From: Roseitalea sp964606055
GTDB taxonomy: Bacteria; Pseudomonadota; Alphaproteobacteria; Rhizobiales; Rhizobiaceae
DNA: 8,230 bases
Assembly (NCBI GenBank): GCA_964606055.1
Contig: CAZSFA010000127.1
Coordinates: forward strand, 1 to 8,230
Reading direction: 5' to 3'
The notes under the pieces were generated by a model. That model was not told where the DNA came from. It saw nothing but the letters and a program-made list of their open reading frames with translations, and searched no databases. Positions within the stretch are counted from its first letter, which is position 1; each line of letters starts with the position of its first letter. The position numbers and the translations under genes were made by a program. This document shows, in pieces, positions 1 to 7,080 of the stretch.

Positions 1-15
1 ATAGCCGCGGCCGAT

Positions 16-600
16 CTAGCCCGCCGTCTCGGTGTTGAGGATCACCAGCGGCGTGGCGATCAGGCCCAGCCACAGCAGTGCGTTGCTGAGGAATCCGTTG
101 GGGCTCAATATGCCGATCCACGCATAGACGCGGATCAGGAAGCTGGTCCAGAACGGCAGGATGACCAGCATCACCAGAACGGGTCGCAGGCCAGTGGGCG
201 CCCGCGCCATGCCGTAGGCCAGCGGAAAGCCGACGAGCAGCGTCAGGACGGTCGAGATCGCCGCGATCCGGAGGCTCGACAGGTAGGCGTTCAGATAAAG
301 CCGGTCCTCGGTGATCCAGACATAGTTGCCCAGCGACAGTTGCGACAGGGATTCAAGGAATGCCGCCCAGCCGGCGGACAGGTCGAACTGCGGCGCATAG
401 GGCGGGATCGCCAGCACCGGTTCGGACAGCGAAATGCGGAAGACGATCGCAAACGGCAGCAGGAACAGCGCCAGAAGCCACAGATACGGCAGCGCGATCG
501 TAAGGCGGCGGAACAAGGCCGCGCCGCCGCCGGTGCGTGAAGGCGATGATCTGGCCGTGGGGCCGGTCGTCGATCGTGTCTGGCTTTGATCGATTGCCAA
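16..600 (-). CDS. potH: Polyamine ABC transporter permease, PotH-like (3' part missing)
   Basis: Inner-membrane permease subunit of a putrescine/spermidine importer of the PotFGHI type. The visible 194 residues align with the first two thirds of E. coli PotH: the stretch ALPYLWLLALFLLPF (TM1, about 34-56), the AIPPY motif near 65, TM2 around 111-131, and LVILPFWTSFLIRVYAW (about 145-162). The coupling-helix EAA region of the family lies beyond the break. I chose TTG at 600 as start. It lies 4 nt after the upstream potG stop, has GGAAGG 8 nt upstream, and avoids overlap with potG; the only upstream ATGs lie inside potG. The frame meets TAG at 16-18, just after NTETAG, where relatives continue AVYIGIVY. 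The family is usually about 280-310 residues, so this is a partial copy cut by the window edge, and the stop is suspect. The family call is sure; the true end is not visible. Confidence 0.87.
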   Translation of the reverse strand: MAIDQSQTRSTTGPTARSSPSRTGGGAALFRRLTIALPYLWLLALFLLPFAIVFRISLSEPVLAIPPYAPQFDLSAGWAAFLESLSQLSLGNYVWITEDRLYLNAYLSSLRIAAISTVLTLLVGFPLAYGMARAPTGLRPVLVMLVILPFWTSFLIRVYAWIGILSPNGFLSNALLWLGLIATPLVILNTETAG

Positions 601-604
601 GACC

Positions 605-1744
605 TCAGCCTTCCAGCAGCAGGCCGCAGTCGGGCGTGAACGACAGCCAGACCCGCTCTTCATAGCCGATCGGGTCATCGACGCCGCGTTCGCTGTTCAG
701 CACCGTCGTCTTGACGGTCTTGCCGCTGTCGAGACGCACGTTGAAGACCGTGATCCCGCCCAGATAGGCGATGTCCCAGACCTCGCCCTGCACGCAATTG
801 TCGTCCTGATCAGGCTTCTGGCGCGTGACATCGACCTTTTCGGGCCGGATGGCGAACCAGGTCTGCCCACCCATGCCAACGGCCGATGCGCCGGCGGTTC
901 GTATCGCAAACCCGTCCCCGGTCTCGAGCACGGTCATGCCGGCGTCGATCGACCGGACCTTGCCCTCGAACGTGTTCACGCTGCCGATGAAGTCGGCGAC
1001 GTAGCGCGAGTTGGGTGCTTCGTAGATCTCGGCGGGCGTTCCGGTCTGGCGCACCACGCCGGCGTCCATCACAGCGATGCGGTCGGACATCGTCATCGCT
1101 TCTTCCTGATCGTGTGTGACGATCATGAAGGTCAGGCCCAGTTCCTCCTGCAGGTCCATCAGTTCGAACTGGGTTTCCTCGCGCAGCTTCTTGTCAAGCG
1201 CGCCAAGCGGTTCATCAAGGACGAGCAGCTTGGGGCGCTTTGCGACCGCGCGCGCCAGTGCCACGCGCTGGCGCTGGCCGCCGGACAGTTGGTGAGGCTT
1301 GCGGCGGGCGAAATCCTCGAGCTTGACCAGCTTGAGCATTGTGGCGACGCGCTCGCCGATCTGCGCTTTGGCCATGCCTTCCTGACGCAGCCCGAATGCG
1401 ACGTTGTCGGCCACGCTCAGATGCGGAAACAGCGCATAGGACTGGAACATCATGTTCACCGGGCGCCGATGCGGCGGCACGCCCTTGAGCGACTTGCCAT
1501 CAAGCAGGATCTCGCCCGATGTCGGCTCCTCAAAGCCGGCCAGCATGCGCAGAAGCGTCGTCTTGCCGCAGCCGGACGGACCCAAAAGCGAGAAGAACTC
1601 GCGCTCGTAGACATGCAGGGTGATGTCGTCGACGGCGGTGAACGAGCCGAAGCGCTTGGTGACGTTCTCAAAGGCGATGAAGGGTTGAGCGTCGCTGTCC
1701 GCCCAGGGTGCGAAGGCGCGCCGCACATTGCCCAGTGATTTCAT
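605..1744 (-). CDS. potG: Polyamine ABC transporter ATP-binding protein, PotG-like
   Basis: Cytoplasmic ATPase that powers polyamine import through the PotH/PotI permease pair. The 379 residues carry a complete nucleotide-binding domain: Walker A GPSGCGKTT at 55-63, Q-loop Q101 in MMFQSYALFPH, signature LSGGQ at 153-157, Walker B ending D177-E178, D-loop GALD at 181-184 and switch H211 in THDQEEA. A C-terminal TOBE-type regulatory domain spans roughly 295-375 (FAIRPEK). The segments RPVNMMFQSYALFPH and GALDKKLR match PotG more closely than PotA. The ATG at 1744 is preceded by GGGGGG 3 nt upstream (then AAC) as ribosome site. The N-terminal stretch FAPWADSDAQPFI before the first strand is typical of rhizobial homologues. 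It is followed 4 nt later by the potH-like gene, so the two are almost certainly cotranscribed, and a strong stem-loop separates it from potF. Nothing suggests loss of function. Confidence 0.96.
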   Translation of the reverse strand: MKSLGNVRRAFAPWADSDAQPFIAFENVTKRFGSFTAVDDITLHVYEREFFSLLGPSGCGKTTLLRMLAGFEEPTSGEILLDGKSLKGVPPHRRPVNMMFQSYALFPHLSVADNVAFGLRQEGMAKAQIGERVATMLKLVKLEDFARRKPHQLSGGQRQRVALARAVAKRPKLLVLDEPLGALDKKLREETQFELMDLQEELGLTFMIVTHDQEEAMTMSDRIAVMDAGVVRQTGTPAEIYEAPNSRYVADFIGSVNTFEGKVRSIDAGMTVLETGDGFAIRTAGASAVGMGGQTWFAIRPEKVDVTRQKPDQDDNCVQGEVWDIAYLGGITVFNVRLDSGKTVKTTVLNSERGVDDPIGYEERVWLSFTPDCGLLLEG

Positions 1745-1777
1745 GTTCCCCCCATCCGGTCACTCGGTTTGGGTGGC

Positions 1778-1806
1778 GCGCCGGCCGCTTGTTCCACGGC
1801 CGGCGC
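1778..1806 (-). repeat. Intercistronic stem-loop between potF and potG
   Basis: A perfect 10-bp inverted repeat (GCGCCGGCCG at 1778-1787 and its complement at 1797-1806) encloses a 9-nt loop. It begins 14 nt after the potF stop in the transcribed direction. No T-run follows, so it is not a standard intrinsic terminator. By analogy with binding-protein operons, it may protect the 3' end of the upstream message and allow binding protein to be made in excess over the ATPase and permeases. The structure is seen in the sequence; the role is inference. Confidence 0.7.
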
Positions 1807-1819
1807 CGTCACGATGGCC

Positions 1820-2920
1820 CTACTGACCGGTCGTCACCTGCGTCCAGGTGCGGGTGAACAGCCGTTCGGTGCGCTGGTCGTTGGGTGTGACCGCATAAAG
1901 CCGCGCCTGGGTCTCCTCATTGGGGTAGACCGCCGTATCCTCACGGATTTCGGGATCGAGCAGTGCCGTGGATGCGGCGTTGCCGTTGGCGTAGGCGACG
2001 TAGTTGGTCGCCTTGGCAATGACCTCGGGCCGCATCAGGTAGTTCACGAAGGCATGGGCTTCTTCGGCGTTGGGCGCGCTGGCCGGAATGGCCATCACGT
2101 CCATCCACAAGAGCGCGCCCTCGTCGGGGATGACGTAGTCGACTGTCACGCCCTGCCCGGCCTCGGCTGCGCGGTCGCGGGCCTGAAGCATGTCGCCCGA
2201 CCAGCCGACGGCGATGCAGATGTCGCCATTGGCGAGCGCCGAGATGTTCTCGGACGAATGGAACTTGCGCACATAGGGGCGCACCGCATTGAGCGCTTCG
2301 GCCGCCATGGCGACGCTGTCGGCGTCCTTGAGGTCGGGTTCCATGCCAAGATAGTTGAGCGCGGCGGGGATCATCTCGGTCGGATCATCAAGGTGATAGA
2401 TGCCGCACGACTCCAGTTGCGCGGCGATCTCGGGATCAAAGATCAGATCCCAGCTTGAAAGGTCCGCATCGTCGCCAAGCTGCTCGCGAATCTTGTCGGG
2501 ATTCATGCCGATACCGGTGGTGCCCCACATGTAGACGACCGCATGCGTGTTGCCCGGATCGTAGACCGAAAGACGCTCCATCAGGCCCTCGTCCATGTTG
2601 CCCAGATTGTCGAGCAAGGACTTGTCGAGCGGCTGGTAGACGCCGGCGATGATCTGATTGGCCAGGAACGTCGCCGTCGGAAACACGACATCATACTGGG
2701 TGTTGCCGGCCAGCAGCTGGCTTTGCAACGTGAAGTTGGAATCAAAGACCTGGTAGTTCACCTCGATGCCGGTTTCGGCGGTGAACTCACCCAGTATCTC
2801 CTCGTCGATATAGTCGTTCCAGTTGAACACGTTGACGACGCGATCCTGCGCGATGGCGGCGCCGGACAGCATGATTGCGGCCGCAGCCGTGGTGATCAAC
2901 AGCGATGAAACCCGCGTCAT
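1820..2920 (-). CDS. potF: Periplasmic polyamine-binding protein, PotF/PotD family
   Basis: Extracytoplasmic solute-binding protein that hands putrescine and/or spermidine to the PotGHI-type transporter. It has 366 residues, close to E. coli PotF (370). Residues 1-24 form a Sec signal peptide: R3, a hydrophobic core at 7-22 and a probable cut at AIA|QD. The mature protein opens VVNVFNWNDYID and matches PotF along its length (TTGIGMN, LNYLG, HSSENISALANGDICIAVGW, WTQVTTGQ). Likely ligand contacts are W34, Y37, E182, W240, D243, D274 and Y310. Two pocket positions look PotD-like rather than PotF-like: D179 (Ala182 in PotF) and W272 (Phe276 in PotF). I chose ATG 2920, although the frame is open far upstream, because it is preceded by GGGAGAG at 6 nt and starts a proper signal peptide. 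The upstream open stretch is an overlap with puuA in another frame. Binding choice between putrescine and spermidine cannot be settled by eye. Confidence 0.95.
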   Translation of the reverse strand: MTRVSSLLITTAAAAIMLSGAAIAQDRVVNVFNWNDYIDEEILGEFTAETGIEVNYQVFDSNFTLQSQLLAGNTQYDVVFPTATFLANQIIAGVYQPLDKSLLDNLGNMDEGLMERLSVYDPGNTHAVVYMWGTTGIGMNPDKIREQLGDDADLSSWDLIFDPEIAAQLESCGIYHLDDPTEMIPAALNYLGMEPDLKDADSVAMAAEALNAVRPYVRKFHSSENISALANGDICIAVGWSGDMLQARDRAAEAGQGVTVDYVIPDEGALLWMDVMAIPASAPNAEEAHAFVNYLMRPEVIAKATNYVAYANGNAASTALLDPEIREDTAVYPNEETQARLYAVTPNDQRTERLFTRTWTQVTTGQ

Positions 2921-2980
2921 CAGTTCTCTCCCGGTTCGAGTGCGAAGTATTCGCGCGGACCGTCGGCCCTGCGCTTGGTG

Positions 2981-2998
2981 AAAAAGACTATTGGTCTT
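2981..2998 (-). terminator. Possible weak terminator or attenuator between puuA and potF
   Basis: On the minus strand AAGAC, loop CAATA, GTCTT forms a 5-bp stem followed directly by further T residues (plus-strand A run 2981-2985). It starts 46 nt after the puuA-like stop and lies 60 nt before potF. The stem is short and AT-rich for this genome, so it may only reduce read-through or may be chance. The same bases (GACCAATAGTC) form an imperfect palindrome that could be an operator. Confidence 0.3.
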
Positions 2999-3044
2999 GC
3001 TTGCAGCGCACAAGCGGTTTTGAAGCGACCGCATTTGCGAGCCG

Positions 3045-4439
3045 TCACAGATAGGTCGAGCGCTCGAGCGGCGATATCTCGTTGCGGAACTGGGCGATCT
3101 CGGCGCGCTTGATCGCAGCCAGCATGTGCTTGAGCTGGGTGCCGAGCGCGCGCTCGACAAAGGCACTGCGCTCGAACAGATCGAGCGCGAGGCCCATCTC
3201 GTCGGGCAGATGCGCGGCCCCTTCGGCCTGGTCATAGGCATTGCCCTGGATCGGCGGCGGTGGGGCGACCCGTTTTTCGATGCCGTCGGCCATCGCCTGC
3301 AGGATGGCGGCGAGCACCAGATAGGGATTGGCGTCGGCACCGGCGATGCGGTGCTCGATGCGCCGGCCGGCCGGCGGTGAGGCGGGAATGCGCACGGCCA
3401 CCGAGCGATTGTTCTCGCCCCAGACCGCGCGGGTCGGCGCATAGGAACCCGGCTGGAGGCGGCGAAAGCCGTTCCATGTGTTGATGTAGACCAGGACCGA
3501 CTGGTCCATCGTCGCCAGAAGCTCGGCGACGGCGCCCATCAGCGCGTCTTCGCCGTGGGCCGGATCGGCGAAGAGATTGGCGCCGTTCGCATCGCGCATC
3601 GAGGCATGGACATGCATACCGTTGCCCGCCGGCGCGATGAACGGCTTGGCCATGAAGCTGGCAGCCAGCCCGTGCCGGCGCGCCGCCGCCTGCACAAGCC
3701 GCCGCAACATGACCACATCGTCGGCAGCGGCCAGCGCATCGGCGCGGTGCTTGAGGTTGACCTCGAACTGGCCGGGCGCGGCTTCCTTGACGATGGTGTC
3801 GATCGGCAGGTTCTGCGCATCGGCGAACCGGCGGATGTCATCGATCAGCGCGGCACGGTCATGCAGCGCATCGACACCATACATGCGCTGCCGGTCCGGC
3901 CCCGCGCCGCTGTCGACGGGCCTTGGTTCGCCCGTCGCCGTGTCGGTCTCGATCAGATAGAACTCCAGTTCGAACGCCACGACCGGCGTCAGTCCCCGGC
4001 CGGCGAGTCGCTCGATGACGGCCATCAGCGCGTTGCGCGCATCGCCGGCAAACGGCGCTCCATCGGCCGCAAATGCCCGCAGCAGGACCTGACCGGTCGG
4101 CCGGTCAGCCCACGGCACCGGCAGCAATCCGCCGGGCACGGCGCGAAAAAAGCCGTCGCGGTCGCCGGACTCGATGTGCAGGTGTGTCGCCGAGACCTCG
4201 CGGCCCCAGACATCGAGCCCATGGATCGACAGCGGGAAGTTGACGCCTTCGGCATAGGCCTTCTTCAGCGCGTCGGCCGGCGCCCATTTGCCGCGCAATA
4301 TGCCGTTGGGGTCGACGATCAGGAACTCGACTGCCCGCAGATCGGGATGGGCGGCCATGAAGGCATCATACTCGGCGCGACGGGCGTCGGCCTGATCGTC
4401 AACAGCCTCGTGTGGTGTCAATGGCAGTTCGCTTGGCAT
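3045..4439 (-). CDS. puuA: Glutamine synthetase family protein, gamma-glutamylputrescine synthetase-like
   Basis: Probable first enzyme of the gamma-glutamylated polyamine degradation route: ATP-dependent joining of glutamate to putrescine (or a related amine) in the cytoplasm. The 464 residues have a glutamine synthetase N-terminal beta-grasp domain (about 35-125) and a catalytic domain. Metal and substrate positions are visible: E157 and E159 in FELEF, E219 and E226 in KEAAPGQFE, the ATP signature from K265 to S280 (KPFIAPAGNGMHVHAS) with H276, R345 in NNRSVAVR, and E362/R364 in IEHRIAG before NPY at 371. Length and motifs fit PuuA/GlnA-like enzymes rather than housekeeping GlnA; I see no adenylylation-loop tyrosine motif. 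Placement directly upstream of a polyamine-binding protein and transporter supports the polyamine role. ATG 4439 follows the stop of a short upstream ORF by 3 nt and has only a weak ribosome site of its own, so translation may be coupled. The exact amine substrate is inferred. Confidence 0.9.
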   Translation of the reverse strand: MPSELPLTPHEAVDDQADARRAEYDAFMAAHPDLRAVEFLIVDPNGILRGKWAPADALKKAYAEGVNFPLSIHGLDVWGREVSATHLHIESGDRDGFFRAVPGGLLPVPWADRPTGQVLLRAFAADGAPFAGDARNALMAVIERLAGRGLTPVVAFELEFYLIETDTATGEPRPVDSGAGPDRQRMYGVDALHDRAALIDDIRRFADAQNLPIDTIVKEAAPGQFEVNLKHRADALAAADDVVMLRRLVQAAARRHGLAASFMAKPFIAPAGNGMHVHASMRDANGANLFADPAHGEDALMGAVAELLATMDQSVLVYINTWNGFRRLQPGSYAPTRAVWGENNRSVAVRIPASPPAGRRIEHRIAGADANPYLVLAAILQAMADGIEKRVAPPPPIQGNAYDQAEGAAHLPDEMGLALDLFERSAFVERALGTQLKHMLAAIKRAEIAQFRNEISPLERSTYL

Positions 4440-4442
4440 CGC

Positions 4443-4661
4443 TCAACATGAAGATCGCGCCGGCCGCTTTGTCAATCGCGGTCCGTCGGATCGCAAGCCG
4501 GCGGCGCGGCGTAACAGGTGTACAAGCCGCCGCCAACGGGCGATCAGCCGGTAATGGTACTCAAAACCCATTTCCTCGTAGAAACGGTCGGCGGCCTTGA
4601 GGTCGTCCCGATGGTCTGCGCGCGGCTGGCGGACGACGATGGGTGGGGGCATGACGGACAT
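4443..4661 (-). pseudogene. Short 72-residue ORF, probable gene remnant upstream of puuA
   Basis: Not confidently recognised. ATG 4661 has GAGG 7 nt upstream, and the frame runs to TGA 3 nt before the puuA-like start. The first half (MSVMPPPIVVRQPRAD, then AADRFYEEMGFEYHYR at about 23-38) resembles pieces of small alpha/beta enzymes. FYEEMGFE is the kind of helix-turn seen in both VOC/glyoxalase-like and GNAT proteins, and the opening recalls a GNAT N-terminus. The second half is Arg-rich, low in recognisable pattern and overlaps a GC inverted repeat (7-bp arms 4500-4506 and 4528-4534). Both families are normally at least twice as long, so this looks like a remnant with an internal deletion or frameshift. 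Its position at the head of the operon means its translation could still set the level of puuA, as a leader ORF would. A functional small protein cannot be excluded. Confidence 0.4.
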
Positions 4662-4748
4662 GGCGGAACCTCGTGTTTTCGGTTTCCGCGATGTAGTTTG
4701 GTGAAAGCGCCCTGAGAACGAGCCGCAAACGCAAGGCAACCTTCGAAA
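4662..4748. promoter_or_regulatory. Divergent control region between lysR gene and polyamine operon
   Basis: These 87 bp separate two divergent starts (72-residue ORF/puuA leftwards, lysR rightwards) and must hold at least one promoter, probably both. The stretch is richer in A/T than the flanking genes (GTTTTCGGTTTCC, TAGTTTGGTGAAAG). A weak minus-strand match is TTCTCA and TACATC 17 nt apart. I see no clean T-N11-A palindrome typical of LysR operators, so any binding site is unassigned. Confidence 0.4.
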
Positions 4749-5618
4749 ATGAAAAACCTCAACTGGGACGATGTGCGCGTCTTCCTGCGCGTCGCGCAGG
4801 GCGGCGGGCTGACGGCCGCGTCAGGCCAGACCGGCCTGAGCCCGGCAACGATCGGTCGCCGTGTGACCGCGCTTGAGCATTGCGTCGGCCGCACGCTGTT
4901 TGAGCGGTCGCAGACCGGATACCGGCTGACATCGGACGGTCGGGCGCTGATGGACAAGGCGCTGGCGATGGATGTCAGCATGCGCCACATCGGCAACTGG
5001 TCGCGGGCCAGCGGGGAAAAGCCCGAAATCCGTGTCTCGTGCGGCACGTGGACGGCCGAACTTCTGGCCGCCAACATCGCCGACCTTTGGACGCGCGACG
5101 ATGATTTCCGCATCTGCTTCAAGACCACCGAGGCGCGGCTTGACCTGGCCCATCGCGAGGCCGAGATCGGCATGCGCAACGCGCCGCCCGACGCCGGGAA
5201 CCTGGCCGTGCGCAAACTCGCCGACGTCGCCTTCGCACCCTATCGCGCCGCATCGCTCGATGCCGATGCGCCGCTTGACTGGGTCGCGATCGGCCGCGAC
5301 GAAGCACTGGCGGGGTCCGCCCATTGGGTGCTCGATCAGCCCGACGCCGAAGTCGCCGTGTGGGCGAACACGCCCCACACGCTGCGCGCGCTGATCCATG
5401 CCGGCGCGGGGAAAGGTGTGCTGCCGTGCTTTGCCGGCGACCGTGACCCGCAACTGGTGCGATGCGGGCCGATCATCGCCGATCTGGCGCAATCGCAGTA
5501 CATGGTCACCCATGGCGACGACCGGCACCGGCCGGTGGTGCGCACGCTGATCAACCGCATCGTCGCCTTCACCGCCGCCTCGGCCGCCCTTTACCGGGGC
5601 GACCACCCACGCGCCTGA
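4749..5618 (+). CDS. LysR-family transcriptional regulator
   Basis: DNA-binding regulator of 289 residues, normal for the family. Residues 4-63 form the winged HTH (NWDDVRVFLRVAQGGGLTAAS, then SPATIGRRVTALE and LFERSQTGYRLT), followed by a linker helix to about 88. The effector-binding domain runs from about 92 to 285 and contains the motif GKGVLPCFAGDRDPQLVR (221-238), seen in a subgroup of LysR proteins with compact effector domains. ATG 4749 starts at the usual distance before the HTH. Its ribosome site is weak (AAGG 12 nt upstream), but no better in-frame start exists. It is transcribed away from the polyamine cluster across an 87-bp gap, the classical position for a LysR protein that controls its divergent neighbour and itself. 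That target is plausible but unproven, and the decayed ORF next door may have been its original target. Effector unknown. Confidence 0.93.
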   Translation: MKNLNWDDVRVFLRVAQGGGLTAASGQTGLSPATIGRRVTALEHCVGRTLFERSQTGYRLTSDGRALMDKALAMDVSMRHIGNWSRASGEKPEIRVSCGTWTAELLAANIADLWTRDDDFRICFKTTEARLDLAHREAEIGMRNAPPDAGNLAVRKLADVAFAPYRAASLDADAPLDWVAIGRDEALAGSAHWVLDQPDAEVAVWANTPHTLRALIHAGAGKGVLPCFAGDRDPQLVRCGPIIADLAQSQYMVTHGDDRHRPVVRTLINRIVAFTAASAALYRGDHPRA

Positions 5619-5626
5619 GGCCGGAG

Positions 5627-5640
5627 CGCCCGAACGGGCG
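5627..5640. terminator. GC hairpin between convergent genes
   Basis: CGCCC, loop GAAC, GGGCG makes a perfect 5-bp stem in the 25-bp gap between the lysR stop (5618) and the stop of the opposite regulator gene (5644). No T-run follows on either strand, so it is at best a weak, bidirectional transcription barrier. Its position between convergent stops is the main support. Confidence 0.3.
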
Positions 5641-5643
5641 GGG

Positions 5644-7080
5644 TCAGACAAAGTCGAAGACGCTCAGTCCGGTCGTCATGTCATCGAGGCCGAGCGGCCG
5701 TGTGATCGGCGGTTCGGCGCGCGCCAGGCACCCGGCGCGCTCGCACACGCGGCAGGCCGGCCCGACGGGCACCGCCGCCGGGCGCGCCTCGTCCGTCTCC
5801 GATCCGCGCAGCGCCGCGCCATAGACGACATCGTTGCGGTGGGCGATCTCGCAGCCCAGAAGGATCGCGGTGCGGCGCGGCCGCTCGTGGAACGCGCCCT
5901 GCGGCCCTTCGAGCGTGCGCGCGATCACCAGGAACTCGACGCCATCGGGCATCTGCACCGCCTCGACCAGAATGTGGCCGGGCGTGTTGAACGCATCATG
6001 CACCGGCAGTTTGGGGCACGACCCGCCAAAGCGCGCCTGCGGATAACCGCGCGCACCGGCGCGGCGGAAGCGGTTTCCGGCCTGATCGATCTCGGCCATG
6101 AAGAACGGAATGCCCGACGCCTCGCGCCGCTGCAGCATGGTCAGCCGGTTGGCGGCCTGCTCAAACGACACGCCGAACCGCGACTTGAGCACGTCAATGT
6201 CGTATCTGACGCGGGCGGCGACCTCGAAGAAACGCGCGTAGGGCATCATCAGCGCATGGGCCGCATAGCGCGCCATCTCGAAGCGGGCGATGCGCTGGGC
6301 CTCGTGCGATGACAGCTTCAGGTCCTCGATCTCGGCGGTGATCGCCACCTGCATTCGGATCATCGCCGCTTCCATGGCGACTTCACGCTTCTGGTCGAAC
6401 GGCGACAGGCGCTCGGAAATGAAGAGCCGGTTGGAATGGCGATCGTAGCGGCGGCGCCAGTTGGGCATGGCATCGACCGGCAGCACGCGCACGGTGATGC
6501 CACGTTCGGCCCGCAGCCATGTCTTGAGCGCGCCGGCCAGGTCGTCGCCGGGCGCCAGCAGCTTTGTGAAGCTGTCGGCCTCCTCTTCCAGCCGGGCGAA
6601 ATGGTTGGGGCGCTTTTCGAGCGTGTCGCGCACCTCGTCGGCGGGCAGTCGCGTCGAGGCGACGCGCGTCTCGTGACCCTCGCGCGCCAGCATGTCCGAC
6701 AGATCGGTCAGCCGTTCCTGGCTCTCGCGATAGGCGCGGTAGAGCTTGATCAGCGCCGCCGAGACATTGGGCGCGCCCTCGGAAATCTCGATCAGCTCCT
6801 GGTCGCCCGGCAGCTCGCCCGACAGGAGCGGGTCGGCGAACATCTCCTTGAGCTGCGGCAGCGTGGTCTCGCCGGTGCCCTGCAACTCGTTGACGTCGAG
6901 CTTGTAGGTGGCGGCCAGCTTGAGCAGCAGTTGCACGGTCAGCGGGCGCTGATTGCGCTCGATCAGGTTCAGATAGCTGGGCGAAATGCCCAGATCGGCG
7001 GCCATCGCGGTCTGGGTGAGTTCGCGCTGGGTGCGGATGCGCCGGATGCGCGGTCCGGCAAAGATCTTCTGGTCGGCCAT
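5644..7080 (-). CDS. ScfR/RamB/PrpR-type short-chain acyl-CoA regulator (XRE + IrrE-like + DUF2083)
   Basis: Transcription regulator of 478 residues in the family that includes mycobacterial RamB and PrpR and alphaproteobacterial PccR/MccR. These control propionyl-CoA, methylmalonyl-CoA or acetate genes in response to acyl-CoA. Residues 10-65 are an XRE HTH (LTQTAMAADLGISPSYLNLIE, then LLLKLAATYKLDVNEL). Residues about 190-320 are an IrrE-like domain in which the metallopeptidase HExxH is absent; the matching helix region reads RFEMARYAAHALMMPY. The C-terminal 325-478 is DUF2083-like with C355, C410 and the cluster C443-x2-C446-x4-C451. A comparable Cys set in M. tuberculosis PrpR has been reported to hold an Fe-S cluster, so redox sensing is possible. 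ATG 7080 has GGAGG 4 nt upstream and directly precedes the HTH; the in-frame extension to 7236 has no family character. No acyl-CoA metabolic gene lies in view, so its target is unknown. Confidence 0.93.
   Translation of the reverse strand: MADQKIFAGPRIRRIRTQRELTQTAMAADLGISPSYLNLIERNQRPLTVQLLLKLAATYKLDVNELQGTGETTLPQLKEMFADPLLSGELPGDQELIEISEGAPNVSAALIKLYRAYRESQERLTDLSDMLAREGHETRVASTRLPADEVRDTLEKRPNHFARLEEEADSFTKLLAPGDDLAGALKTWLRAERGITVRVLPVDAMPNWRRRYDRHSNRLFISERLSPFDQKREVAMEAAMIRMQVAITAEIEDLKLSSHEAQRIARFEMARYAAHALMMPYARFFEVAARVRYDIDVLKSRFGVSFEQAANRLTMLQRREASGIPFFMAEIDQAGNRFRRAGARGYPQARFGGSCPKLPVHDAFNTPGHILVEAVQMPDGVEFLVIARTLEGPQGAFHERPRRTAILLGCEIAHRNDVVYGAALRGSETDEARPAAVPVGPACRVCERAGCLARAEPPITRPLGLDDMTTGLSVFDFV

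Noticed and set aside
601..678. Longer ATG start for the permease inside potG
   Set aside because: It would add a Cys/Arg-rich tail not seen in PotH and overlap potG by over 70 bp. TTG at 600 with a ribosome site fits better.
2921..3442. N-terminal extension of the potF frame
   Set aside because: It overlaps the puuA-like gene in another frame. The signal peptide and ribosome site place the start at 2920.
3555..4451. Long plus-strand open frame opposite the puuA-like gene
   Set aside because: It is a GC-rich antisense shadow. The minus-strand frame carries the full glutamine synthetase motifs, and the plus frame has no family pattern.
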